DNA from: CBDDEI01 sp965226775
GTDB lineage: Bacteria; Chloroflexota; Dehalococcoidia; SHYD01
Assembly (NCBI GenBank): GCA_965226775.1
Contig: CBDDEI010000002.1
Location: 434,001 to 498,000, forward strand
Length of the DNA stretch: 64,000 nucleotides
Direction of reading: 5' to 3'
The notes below the pieces were generated by a model. That model saw only the letters and a list, made by a program, of their open reading frames with translations, was not told where the DNA came from and did no database searches. Positions 33,447-41,720 of this stretch are shown here, piece by piece. Every line of letters starts with the position of its first letter. The first letter of the stretch is position 1. The translations under genes were made by a program, and so were the position numbers.

Positions 33447-33899
33447 ATGGCAGAGGAAACGGGTCCGCCCGGGGCGGCGGTTTCGGAGGAGGGTGGCGAG
33501 GTGGCTTCGGGAGCCTCGGTCAACCGTGCGACGGCAGACCCCGCGGCGCGGATTGAGGCGCTGGAGGCAGAGCTGGCAACTGCGCACGTTGAGCGGGAGG
33601 CGCTGCATGAGCAACTCGCCTCGGCGCAAGAAGCGCTTACGGTGAGCGCAGCGCATTACCGTGAGGCCGTGCTGGCAACCGCGCCGGAGGTGCCGCCGGA
33701 GCTCGTCGCGGGCGCATCGGTGGCGGAGGTAGACCGATCGCTGGCGGCGGCGCGGGAGACCGTAGCCGCAGTGCAGCGTCGCCTGGCCGAGCGCGTCGCG
33801 GCGGAGCGGGTGCCTGCGGGCGCACCCCCACGCGGCAGCGCAGACCTCTCAGCGCTCAGTCCCCGGGAGAAGATAGCCCTTGCCCTCAGCGCGGGGTAG
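33447..33899 (+). CDS. putative phage scaffold-like protein
   Basis: A 150-residue, mostly helical, acidic protein with an Ala/Glu-rich coiled-coil centre (ARIEALEAELATAHVEREAL, HEQLASAQEAL; ETVAAVQRRLAERVAAERV) and a short C-terminal SPREKIALALSAG. Size, composition and position just before a capsid gene fit a scaffolding or minor head protein. Strong ribosome site AAGGAGG eight bases before ATG 33447. No protease domain is visible. Confidence 0.6.
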   Translation: MAEETGPPGAAVSEEGGEVASGASVNRATADPAARIEALEAELATAHVEREALHEQLASAQEALTVSAAHYREAVLATAPEVPPELVAGASVAEVDRSLAAARETVAAVQRRLAERVAAERVPAGAPPRGSADLSALSPREKIALALSAG

Positions 33900-34010
33900 T
33901 GTCCACCTCCGGTTAAGTGATTGATGCAGGGGGCACATCCCCCCACCCATTGCCAGCCGCCCTAAGCGACTGGAGTCCAGCTACGTAATTCACACACATA
34001 AGGAGTACAC

Positions 34011-34901
34011 ATGGCGCTAACCCTTACGGAGGCATCTAAGCTCTCCAACGATATCCTGCTCTCTGGAGTCATCGAGACGGTGGTCTATGACAGTCCCGTT
34101 CTCCAGGCGCTCCCCTTCATCGAGATTGTGGGCAACGGTCTCACCTACAACCGGGAGAACGCCGCCGCCACCGCCGCCTTCTATGAGGTGGGCGACGCCT
34201 GGTCGGAGTCCACGCCCACCTTCACCCAGATCACGGCCACCCTCAAGATCCTGGGCGGTGATGCCGACGTGGACAACTTCCTGCGGGCCACACGTAGCAA
34301 CCTCCAGGACTTGGAGGCCGCGGTGGTCCAGCTCAAGGCGAAGGCGGTGCAGCAGAAGTTTGACGATGCCTTCATCAACGGCGATACCACGACTGACTCC
34401 AAGGCCTTTGACGGCGTCGACAAGGCGTGCGCGGCCGGCCAGACGGTCGCTATGGGGACCAACGGCGGCACCCTCACCCTGGATAAGCTGGATGAGACCA
34501 TCGACAAGATCAAGGGCGGCAAGCCGGAGCTGTTGCTCATGTCCAAGCGGAGCCGCCGCAAGCTCACCAGCCTCAGCCGCGCCACCGGCAGCGGCATCCT
34601 GGAGAGCGACCGCAACCAGTTCGGTCAGATGGTGCAGTACTACGACGGCATCCCCGTAGGCGTCACTGAGTGGATCGCCGACAACAAGACGGTGGGCTCC
34701 AGCACAGATTGCTCCACCATCTACGCGCTCCAGGTGGGCGAGGGCGCGGTCACCGGGCTGACCAGCCCCGGCGGCCTGCAGGTGGAGCGGGTCGGCAGCC
34801 TGGAGTCCAAGGACGCCAGCCGGGTGCGGGTGAAGTGGTACGCGTCCGTTGCGCTCTTCAACACCCTCAAGCTGTCCAAACTCAGCGGTGTGCGGGGCTA
34901 G
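34011..34901 (+). CDS. HK97-fold major capsid protein
   Basis: A 296-residue protein resembling phage major capsid proteins. Features are an N-terminal LTEASKLSNDILLSGVIETV, LPFIEIVGNGLTYNRE, DNFLRATRSNLQDLEAAVVQ, the common capsid pattern DAFINGDTTTDSKAFDGVDK, LLMSKRSRRKLTSLSR, and a C-terminal VKWYASVALFNTLKLSKLSGV. It has no N-terminal delta domain, so assembly would rely on the separate scaffold-like protein. A relation to encapsulins is possible because they share the fold, but the adjacent connector-like and tail-like genes favour a virus-derived particle. Confidence 0.82.
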   Translation: MALTLTEASKLSNDILLSGVIETVVYDSPVLQALPFIEIVGNGLTYNRENAAATAAFYEVGDAWSESTPTFTQITATLKILGGDADVDNFLRATRSNLQDLEAAVVQLKAKAVQQKFDDAFINGDTTTDSKAFDGVDKACAAGQTVAMGTNGGTLTLDKLDETIDKIKGGKPELLLMSKRSRRKLTSLSRATGSGILESDRNQFGQMVQYYDGIPVGVTEWIADNKTVGSSTDCSTIYALQVGEGAVTGLTSPGGLQVERVGSLESKDASRVRVKWYASVALFNTLKLSKLSGVRG

Positions 34902-34931
34902 CAGCACTAACGTCACGCTGAGCGTCCTTCT

Positions 34932-34960
34932 TGTCATTCTGAGCGAAGCGAAGAATCCAA
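34932..34960. repeat. family B REP half-copy
   Basis: TTGTCATTCTGAGCGAAGCG-AAGAATCCA directly after the capsid gene. Confidence 0.7.
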
Positions 34961-35077
34961 GTGGGGAGGTAGGTGGGCCTGGCGTTGTCCGTAGCCACCT
35001 ACCTCCCACACCCACGGACGCCCGAGGCGGCGCTTGAATATGGAGCCATAGCGTGACGGCTCAGAAGCTAATCTAAC

Positions 35078-35209
35078 ATGCAAAAATTGCACTTTTTCCA
35101 AGAAAACATTGCGAGTTCGGCCACAACGGCGATGCCGCTGCTGCCCTATTGCTTCACGCCCACTGCCAGCAACGTCAGTGGCATCCGTGAGCCGGACGAG
35201 GGGGTATAG
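35078..35209 (+). CDS. small ORF in the capsid cassette
   Basis: ATG 35078 to TAG 35209 encodes 43 residues (starts MQKLHFFQENIASSATTAMP). It ends three bases before the connector-like gene, so it may be translated with it, but it lacks a good ribosome site. It may also be the end of a lost structural gene. No family recognised. Confidence 0.35.
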   Translation: MQKLHFFQENIASSATTAMPLLPYCFTPTASNVSGIREPDEGV

Positions 35210-35212
35210 CCT

Positions 35213-35853
35213 ATGCCATTCACGTTGAACCAGGCGCTCGAACAGGTGCGCCGAGAGTTGGGTGACACCGATGCGGCGAACGCCCGCTGGTCGGCGGATG
35301 ACCTGGAGCAGCATCTGCGCCACGCACTGGAAGCGGTCTCCCTGGTGTTGCCCCGAGAAGAGCGGGCGGAGCTGCTGACCACCGCAGGATCGCGAGAGGT
35401 GAGCATCCAGACGCTGGCGGACCGCATTGCCGTGGAAGCGGTGGAGTATCCTGCCGGTAACTATCCCGCCACCTACACGGCTTCTCGGTCTGGGGTGATA
35501 CCCTCAGCCTGCTTGTGGACGCCACACCCGGTGACGGCGAGCGTGTGCGGGTCTACTGGCGCGCCCTGCACACCATCGATCTTGCGGGGAGCACTGTGCC
35601 CCCTTGGGCGGAGCACCTCGTGGTGCAGGGCGCGGCGGGCTATGCGGCGCTGGAGTGGGCGAGCCTTGCTGCGAACCGGGTGAATGTGGGCGGCGAGGAG
35701 ACCTGGCGGCGCTACCTGGAGTGGGGTAAGGAGCGTCTTGCAGCCTTCCACCAAGGACTGGATGGGGTGCGGCGTCGCCGGGGGCTGCAGCGCCACCAGC
35801 TGTACGTGCCCGCAACGGGCAGGCCCGGCCAGTCCACGGACGGGGGGCCTTAG
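35213..35853 (+). CDS. putative head-tail connector-like protein (one frameshift near 35482)
   Basis: The first ~90 residues (MPFTLNQALEQVRRELGDTD, DLEQHLRHALEAVSLVLP) lie in one frame. After PATYTA the neighbouring frame continues FSVWGDTLSLLVDATPGDGE, VYWRALHTIDLAGSTVPPWAEHL, AANRVNVGGEETWRRYLEWG and stops at 35853. Restoring one T in the TT at 35482 joins them into about 213 residues. The mix of an N-terminal helical half with a Trp-rich half and its place after the capsid gene suggest a head completion or connector protein; this is an inference. The next gene's ATG follows the TAG directly. Confidence 0.6.
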
Positions 35854-37836
35854 ATGCGCAGAATACCCAGGGCCCTCACCGCCGCGCAGCAGAGTCCCAG
35901 CGCAGAGCCCTACGTGCGTTTGCTGGTCTCCAATCGCATCGCGGGCGTGCCTCGCCTGCGGTGGACCCGGCTCTACACAGGGCTGGAAGAGGACTACTTC
36001 CACGCCGCTACGGCGCCGGGAGACGGCTCCCTCTTACGCGCCCGCACTACTAGCGGCGGGCAGCTCTACCTCCAGCGCGTCGCCGGCCCAGGCCAGGGCA
36101 GCGACTTCGCCACCTGGAGCAACGAAGGCAGCGTCTCGGACAGCGCCGGGGTTGCGCTGACCAGCCTCGGCAGCATGGCGCTGCTCTGCTACGTGGACGC
36201 TGACGATGTGACTATCAAGGTGCGGGAGAGTAGCGATAACGGCCAGAGCTTTGGCGGCGCAACGAGTGTGGTCACTGCCGGCGGGGCGATAAAGTGGCTG
36301 GCTGCGGGCGTCAACCCGTCGGGCGTGGTGGCCCTCTTTTACACCGTGGGCGCAACAGTGTACGCGGTCAAGCGCACGGCCGGCGTCTGGGGACAGCCGT
36401 CTGCGTGGACCAACACCGCGGCGAGCATCACCGGCTTGGGGTGCGCCTATCGCCTGGACTGGAACCTGGCCCTCACCGGGTCGGACGCCGCAGGTAACCA
36501 GTATCTCTGGACGCTCCTCTATGGGGACGGCTACGGTCAGAGCGCAAACACCTGGTCGGAGCTGAACGTGGTGGAGCCTGCCAGCAGCGGGTCGGAGGTT
36601 GGGTTCCAGGCGCCCTTTGTGGACTATATGGACGTGTATCGTGTCTTTGCCGTGCAGACATACGCAGGCGCGGTCTCCTACAGCCGTCCTTACTGGAGCG
36701 CTATGCCTGTATTTGGCGACTACGCCGACGGCTACTGGCGGGAGCCTGTCCCCTTTGACCTGACCTCCGGCTACGGCGTTGCGCTGGCGCACGGCAACGG
36801 GTACGGATGGCTCTCCACGCCCTTTGGCGTGTGGCAGGCCGCCCTTCCCGCAGCCTATGCGGACATCTCCGAGGACGTGCTAGCTCTGTCGTTCAGAGCA
36901 AACCCGACGGAGGGAAGCCTGAGCGTCACCCTGCGGAATGACGACGGCCGCTACAATGATGCCGCATACCAGGCTGACGGCAGCGCGCTGTTGAGCCTGG
37001 GGGAAGAGATTCAGGTTAGTCCTGGCTATCGGGCCGCCGGCCGCAACCTTTCAGCCCGCGGGCCGGCGTATTGGGTGGCTGGTTGGGAGCACCGCTCGGC
37101 CGGCGGGGAAGCCACCGTGACGCTTCACGCCGTGGACGGCTGGGGACTCCTGGCCGGCTGGCGCGCCCGCAGGCAGTTCACCTGGGCAGCAGGAAGCCGG
37201 AACGTCTTTCAGATCATGGCCTTTATTCTGGCCCGCGTAGGCTTGCGGATCAGCGCGAACAGCACCAGCGATGCGTTAGGCGACCTGCAGCCTGCGTTCA
37301 CTATCCAGCCGGGAGAGTCGGGCAAGTCGGCAGTGCTGCGTCTGCTGGACATGGCGCCGGACCGTCTCTTCTTTGAGGGCGGCATAGGCGTGCTGGTGCA
37401 TCCTGAGGCTTCGGACAAGAGCGGCTACAGCTACGGCGGTAGCCATGCGCTCCTGGAGGCCAGCTATGTGACGCAGCCGTTGGCGGTGAACCAGGCCCAG
37501 GTGCATGGCAACGGCGTCTTTGCCGAGGCCTTCGATTGGGGGCAGATCGACCTCTTGGATGCCCGCGCCCGCCACGTGCTGGATCTCAACGTGGACGATG
37601 CCAGCAAGGCCACAGACCGGGCGCGCTACGAGCTGCGCCAGCAGGTGATGGACGCCCCCGCCGGGCACGTCCTGACGCCGGTGAACTGTGCCCAGCAGCT
37701 CTACGACGTCATCGATGTAACCGATGCGCGCTGCGGGCTTTCCGCCGCCAGACGGCGCGTGGTAAAGCTTACCTTAACCTACCAGCGCCACCCCCGCAGC
37801 CGTTACGACATGCGCTTAGACCTTGGCGGCGTGTAG
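35854..37836 (+). CDS. putative tail/baseplate structural protein
   Basis: A 660-residue, predominantly beta-strand protein. Residues ~35-330 contain propeller-like repeats with one Asp-box-type motif (SSDNGQSFGG), as found in sialidase-like and fibre proteins. From about residue 345 it resembles baseplate-hub or tail-assembly proteins (LSFRANPTEGSLSVTLRND, GEEIQVSPGYR, VAGWEHRSAGGEATVTLHAVDGW, then LRLLDMAPDRLFFEGGIGVLV). No signal peptide. ATG directly follows the upstream stop (TAGATG). Function is assigned by composition and context, not by a clear family match. Confidence 0.55.
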   Translation: MRRIPRALTAAQQSPSAEPYVRLLVSNRIAGVPRLRWTRLYTGLEEDYFHAATAPGDGSLLRARTTSGGQLYLQRVAGPGQGSDFATWSNEGSVSDSAGVALTSLGSMALLCYVDADDVTIKVRESSDNGQSFGGATSVVTAGGAIKWLAAGVNPSGVVALFYTVGATVYAVKRTAGVWGQPSAWTNTAASITGLGCAYRLDWNLALTGSDAAGNQYLWTLLYGDGYGQSANTWSELNVVEPASSGSEVGFQAPFVDYMDVYRVFAVQTYAGAVSYSRPYWSAMPVFGDYADGYWREPVPFDLTSGYGVALAHGNGYGWLSTPFGVWQAALPAAYADISEDVLALSFRANPTEGSLSVTLRNDDGRYNDAAYQADGSALLSLGEEIQVSPGYRAAGRNLSARGPAYWVAGWEHRSAGGEATVTLHAVDGWGLLAGWRARRQFTWAAGSRNVFQIMAFILARVGLRISANSTSDALGDLQPAFTIQPGESGKSAVLRLLDMAPDRLFFEGGIGVLVHPEASDKSGYSYGGSHALLEASYVTQPLAVNQAQVHGNGVFAEAFDWGQIDLLDARARHVLDLNVDDASKATDRARYELRQQVMDAPAGHVLTPVNCAQQLYDVIDVTDARCGLSAARRRVVKLTLTYQRHPRSRYDMRLDLGGV

Positions 37837-37845
37837 GAGGTAGCA

Positions 37846-38061
37846 ATGACAGAAACCAGACGGGGCACCCTAAAGAGCTTCGATACGGGCACGTTCAAAG
37901 CAACAGTGCAGGTGGCGGGCAGCCTCAGTGTGTGGCTGGACGATGTCCCGGTTAGCCGCGGCATCGCCGGCGCAGAGATGGTGGCAGGCCGCTCCGTGGC
38001 GCTTCTTTTCTTCGATCCCGCCAACCCGGAGGATGCGGTAGTGGTTGCGGTGTGGAGCTAA
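37846..38061 (+). CDS. small beta-rich protein closing the capsid cassette
   Basis: A 71-residue protein (MTETRRGTLKSFDTGTFKAT, VQVAGSLSVWLDDVPVSRG) whose strand pattern suggests an OB-like barrel, like the small spike-base proteins of phage tails. Good ribosome site AGGAGG five bases before the ATG; it lies nine bases after the tail-like gene. Transcription then meets the oppositely oriented WapI-like gene. Confidence 0.5.
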   Translation: MTETRRGTLKSFDTGTFKATVQVAGSLSVWLDDVPVSRGIAGAEMVAGRSVALLFFDPANPEDAVVVAVWS

Positions 38062-38064
38062 GGG

Positions 38065-38526
38065 CTAGCGCGGCGGGAACTTGGCTCGCTCGCTGCGGAG
38101 TTGCGCTAACCAGAGGGCAGCCTCCTCCGTGGTGACGCGGAGGGTTGCCCACAGCAGCGGCTCTTCCCAGTTGGAGAAGTAGGTTCCGGGGGCGACCATA
38201 GCGTAGTCGAAGTACACTTCCAGGGTGACATGCTCTCCTACTTTCCCTGCGTACTGAAAGGTAAGCCCAGGATGGGAGAACATCAGCCGATCATGGGCAA
38301 CATCAGTGCGGGGGAGCTTCTCCACCCATTCGATGAGCCTGTCTATCTCCCACGTCAGTAGGCAAGGGCTGGTCTTCTGCCATGCCTGGTCGTGAATGCT
38401 TGCCTCAACGGAGACCAGCAGTCGGTTGGCGGCCTCGTCCTGCTCCCCGCGGCTAGCGCGGTTAGGGTACTGGTAGCCCTCCAGTGACAGCTGGAAGCTA
38501 TTGCCGTCCGGTCCTGTCAGCATCAT
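38065..38526 (-). CDS. WapI-family-like immunity protein
   Basis: A 153-residue acidic protein with the pattern FQLSLEGYQYPNRA, ANRLLVSVEASIHDQAWQKTSPCLLTWEI and LIEWVEKLP, similar to WapI-type immunity proteins that neutralise toxic tips of contact-dependent toxins. No cognate toxin is visible. The start ATG 38526 overlaps the stop of the small upstream ORF (ATGA), so coupled translation is likely; the frame itself opens earlier. It converges on the capsid cassette. Confidence 0.6.
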   Translation of the reverse strand: MMLTGPDGNSFQLSLEGYQYPNRASRGEQDEAANRLLVSVEASIHDQAWQKTSPCLLTWEIDRLIEWVEKLPRTDVAHDRLMFSHPGLTFQYAGKVGEHVTLEVYFDYAMVAPGTYFSNWEEPLLWATLRVTTEEAALWLAQLRSERAKFPPR

Positions 38527-38684
38527 AGGGCCAGGGTATCCTTCCATTCACGCCACGCGGCATAGGCTTCCGGCAGAGCCACTCCAAACCGCTGCTGAAG
38601 CGCCATCATATCTTGAAAATCCTTTTCTTTGAGCTCATAAGCGGTATGGTCTGTAACCTGAAACCCGTGGTTAGGCATTTTCAT
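38523..38684 (-). CDS. 53-residue protein coupled to the WapI-like gene
   Basis: ATG 38684 to TGA 38523 encodes MKMPNHGFQVTDHTAYELKE followed by a helical, Trp-containing end (ALQQRFGVALPEAYAAWREW). Its stop overlaps the next start by four bases. No family recognised; the shape (short charged strand part, then a helix) would suit a small antitoxin or regulatory partner, but this is speculation. Confidence 0.5.
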   Translation of the reverse strand: MKMPNHGFQVTDHTAYELKEKDFQDMMALQQRFGVALPEAYAAWREWKDTLAL

Positions 38685-38714
38685 ATAGGGATGTCTTCAC
38701 GGACGGCGACCGGC

Positions 38715-39095
38715 TTACTCAATCGGCGGCACGGATGCCCGCAGGTGCTGGGCGCCGCGCAAGTAGACGTGCGCCACCTGGTCCTGCCCCTTCTCCGTGT
38801 TCACATGAAGGAGCACCCGGATGCACATAGGGAGTGCGCCCGGCACCTCCATCTCAGCGCTGTCCATCAGCGCCACGTGCGCCCAGCCGATCTGCCGGGC
38901 AGCTGTCGCCGGGAAGGCAGCGTCGAGGTCGGGCGTGGCGGTAAAGAAGGCGCTGGCCACGTCCTCCACCCGGAAGTCGTTGGCTTCTAGGATCTGCTCC
39001 AGTAGCTCCCGCGTCGCAGCCAGAATGGCCGCGCTGGTGTTGGCCTCCGTCGTGGTTGCGCCTCGCACGCCCCGAATGCTCATCATCGCGGTCAC
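38715..39095 (-). CDS. aroH: chorismate mutase, AroH type
   Basis: Converts chorismate to prephenate for Phe and Tyr synthesis. The protein matches the trimeric AroH (Bacillus-type) fold: SIRGVRGATTTEANTSAAIL with the active-site Arg, VEDVASAFFTATPDLDAAFPA, RQIGWAHVALMDSAEMEVPG and IRVLLHVNT. The GTG at 39095 overlaps the trpA stop (GTGA); ATGs four and five codons on are possible starts. Pairing with trpA puts two branches of aromatic amino-acid synthesis together. Confidence 0.92.
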   Translation of the reverse strand: MTAMMSIRGVRGATTTEANTSAAILAATRELLEQILEANDFRVEDVASAFFTATPDLDAAFPATAARQIGWAHVALMDSAEMEVPGALPMCIRVLLHVNTEKGQDQVAHVYLRGAQHLRASVPPIE

Positions 39096-39894
39096 GCTTT
39101 AGCGGGGGTCGCGCCGGCCAGTGTCGCTACGAAGGCTTGCACCGCCTCGGGCCGCTCGCCTGGCGCGCTCTTGTCGATGACGTCGATGAGGGCGCTGCCC
39201 ACTACCGCCGTCTCGACGAGCTCACCTACCGCAGCCACGTGCTCCGGTGTGGAGATGCCGAACCCTACGGCCAGGGGCAGCTTGGTATGCTCCCGCACCC
39301 TCGCGATGAAATCCGGTAAGCCCTGGCGCAGCTGCGATCGAGCGCCGGTGACGCCGGCCAGGCTCACGCAGTAGATGAAGCCCTGGGCCACCTCTGCCAC
39401 GCGGCGGAGACGTTCATCGGTGCTGGTAGGGGCAAGGAGAAAGATAAGGCTCAGTCCCGGCTAGCGGCTGCGCTCAGGAAGGGCCCCGCCTCTTCCGGGG
39501 GCAGGTCCACGCAGATAACGCCGTCTGCGCCCGCTTCCTTTGCCTGCTGGCAGAATGCGGGCAGCCCGAAGCTCAGGAAGGTGTTGTAGTAACCCATGAA
39601 CAGCAGTGGGACGGTGACGCCCTTTGCTCGCACCGCCTTCGCCGCGAGTAAGCTGTCGCTTATGTGGACGCCCTGATCCAGAGCGGCGGCGCTCGCCCGC
39701 TGGATGGTTGCGCCGTCTGCCAGCGGGTCGCTAAAGGGAATGCCTAGCTCCACCATGCAGGCGCCGCCCGCCACGGCCGCGGCCACCAGGTCGGGAGTCT
39801 CCGCCAGGGTGGGGTAGCCAACGGTGAGGTAGGGCGCCAGGCCGGTGCGGCCCTCCGCGCTCAGCTTGTCGAAGCAGTCTGTTATGCGTCCCAT
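39092..39894 (-). CDS. trpA: tryptophan synthase alpha chain (one frameshift near 39457)
   Basis: Cleaves indole-3-glycerol phosphate and passes indole to the beta chain. The first frame (from 39894) has GLAPYLTVGYPTLAETPDLV, CMVELGIPFSDPLADGATIQRASAAAL, LLFMGYYNTFLSFG and ADGVICVDLPPEEAGPFLSAA. Adding one G to the GGG run at 39456-39458 restores GLSLIFLLAPTSTDERLRRV and joins VAQGFIYCVSLAGVTGAR, FGISTPEHVAAVGELVETAVVGSAL. The joined length of about 267 residues is normal. trpB is not in the window. Confidence 0.92.
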
Positions 39895-39981
39895 ATCAAA
39901 TAATTGTCGGTTAGATTAGATTGGCTCAGACCTGTGGGGCCGTACTTCGGCCCCACGCGGCGTTGCTCGTGATCGTCTCCA

Positions 39982-40641
39982 TTACTTTAGCGCTATCTGC
40001 TGTTCGCCTTCGGCCCGTTCTCCTATCACTCGCTCTACCACGCTCTTCATGAAGGAGTAGGGCTGTGCGCCAAAGAACAGGTACTTGCCCACGATGTAGG
40101 CGGGGATGGCGTTGATGCCTATCTCATTGGCGAGTTGCACCTGCTCCAGCACGGTCTGCTCAAAGCTCCGTGTCTCCAGTGCTTGCGCGAGCCCGTCCTG
40201 GTTCAGACCCACCTCCTTAGCTATGGAGAGGAGCACCTCTGTGTCCCCCAAGTTCTGGCTGTGCTCCCAGTAGGCTTTCAGGAGCGCCTCGTGATACTGG
40301 TCCACAAGCCCCTGGGACTTGGAGTACTCGGTGGCCTCCAACGCCAGACGGGTATAAGGCGTCTGCTCGGAGCGCTTCATGATAAGCCCCTCCTCCGCGG
40401 CCTGCTCACCCAGTTGGCCGGTTACCTGCTCGCCTGCTTTGGTCGGCGGTTCACCGGGGCGCTGCCGCCGCGGCGTACCCTCAGGGGGAATGTCCGGGCG
40501 CAGGAAAAACGGCCGCCACTCTATCGCGAGCGGCAACTCCTCGCCAACGCGCTCGATTCGTGACAGACCGATGTAACACCACGGGCAGATATAGTCTGAG
40601 AAGACTTGGACGGGGACCGGTTCGATGTTGCGTATAGTCAT
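39982..40641 (-). CDS. DsbA family (FrnE-like) oxidoreductase
   Basis: A 219-residue thioredoxin-fold protein with an inserted helical domain. The active site is DYICPWCYIG; later parts show EATEYSKSQGLVDQYHEALLKAY, VLLSIAKEVGLN, and the cis-Pro strand INAIPAYIVGKYLFFGAQPY. The lack of a signal peptide places it in the cytoplasm, like FrnE-type disulfide isomerases or 2-hydroxychromene isomerase relatives. The ATG at 40641 has GGAG seven bases before it; the longer open frame upstream is repeat DNA. Confidence 0.87.
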   Translation of the reverse strand: MTIRNIEPVPVQVFSDYICPWCYIGLSRIERVGEELPLAIEWRPFFLRPDIPPEGTPRRQRPGEPPTKAGEQVTGQLGEQAAEEGLIMKRSEQTPYTRLALEATEYSKSQGLVDQYHEALLKAYWEHSQNLGDTEVLLSIAKEVGLNQDGLAQALETRSFEQTVLEQVQLANEIGINAIPAYIVGKYLFFGAQPYSFMKSVVERVIGERAEGEQQIALK

Positions 40642-41112
40642 GGCGACTCCTAGCTTGTGTGTACAGCGCTGCGGTGCCTTTCGATAATACTTGCCCCACG
40701 GAGCACTGGCAAGCAAGCACGTTTTCCCACGTACGCCAGGTCGCCGCGCCGGCATGGTGAGCCTGTCGAACCACCATCCGTCTTTGCAGCTCCGCAGACG
40801 AAGCAATCAGCCGTCCTGGAGGAACGTCCCAAGCGCCAGGGGGCAACGTCGTAGGTTGACGCCCTGCCGCCTTCACGTCGAACCACCATCCGCCTTTGCG
40901 AGAAGGGCCGCAAGGAGCACCTCCCTTTGTCATTCTGAGCGCAGCGAAGAATCTGAGGAGGCAGGGCGGCCCGTCCGGTGTGGCGGGAACGTCCCTAGCG
41001 CATATCAAGGGGCAACGTCTGCCCCCTGGTTGCCACGTCGGCTGACGGCGTCATTGCGCTGCAGCTTTTTGCATTCTAGAGTAAGGTTGCGCGGGTTTAC
41101 AGTGGGCAAACC

Positions 41113-41258
41113 ACCCCCATCCTAACCTTCCCCCATAGGAGGGGGAAGGAATAGGGGGCCGGCGTTCATGTACTGCATATGCTTTAGCGCCTCGCTGTTC
41201 ACGGTAAACGTGCGGGGCATTTCCTCCCCCTTCAACGGGGGAGGATTAAGGTGGGGGT
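41113..41258. repeat. family A palindromic element, copy A4 (forward)
   Basis: ACCCCCATCCTAACCTTCCC at the left, CCTCCCCCTTCAACGGGGGA then GGATTAAGGTGGGGGT at the right. The centre (CGCTGTTCACGGTAAACGTG then CGGGGCATTTC) resembles the antisense of the thiS start. Confidence 0.85.
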
Positions 41259-41370
41259 CGTCCCCCAGCGCTTCAACGACGAGCCGCTATTCAACGCAGG
41301 AGACGCCCCAGTAGACGTCTGGCATCGGTGGGATTCAGACGTTGGTCTACCGGTCTTTGCCCCAAGCATA

Positions 41371-41400
41371 AGAAAAGCGGGCAGGTATTACCTGCCCGCT
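41371..41400 (-). terminator. Rho-independent terminator for the zinc-ribbon/hsp20 unit
   Basis: A perfect inverted repeat, AGCGGGCAGGTA / TACCTGCCCGCT around 41376-41400, followed on the minus strand by TTTTCT. It lies 30 bases after the zinc-ribbon stop. Confidence 0.85.
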
Positions 41401-41430
41401 GCTACTTACAGTGAGTGTACGGAGGGCTTG

Positions 41431-41622
41431 TTAAGCTGCCCGGCTAGCAGCCGCAGCTCGGCTAGTGGCCCTGCCCTGAGAACGGAAACGGGACTGCAGT
41501 TCGAGTACGTGTTGTCCTGGGATTACATAGCCACACTGGAGGCACTTCACATCCAGCTCGCCCAGGAGCTTGTCCTCAAAGAGGTCTCCACCACATTTTG
41601 TGCACGCTTTTGGGTACCACAT
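41431..41622 (-). CDS. small zinc-ribbon protein
   Basis: A 63-residue protein, MWYPKACTKCGGDLFEDKLL, with two CxxC knuckles (Cys7, Cys10 and the later CLQCGY), then a basic Ala/Ser/Arg tail (SRAAAASRAA). Two knuckles about 20 residues apart predict one structural zinc site. It lies downstream of hsp20 on the same strand and ends at a strong terminator, so it may be heat-induced with it. The exact role is unknown. Confidence 0.7.
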   Translation of the reverse strand: MWYPKACTKCGGDLFEDKLLGELDVKCLQCGYVIPGQHVLELQSRFRSQGRATSRAAAASRAA

Positions 41623-41720
41623 CGTTTTTTCCTAACTGTTTGTTGTTTGCCTTTGCGTTAGTTACAACACCTTCCGACACCAAAAGTAACGCTAGAATGC
41701 CTGTGCTGTTACGATCTCGG

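Larger units (their letters stand above)
40660..41430. other. gene-free region with repeats of three families
   Basis: About 790 bases between the DsbA-like gene and the zinc-ribbon gene. It holds a family C motif (CATGGTGAGCCTGTCGAACC, 40753-40775), a family B half-copy (40929-40955), the family A copy A4 and a terminator. No coding sequence is supported. Confidence 0.7.
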
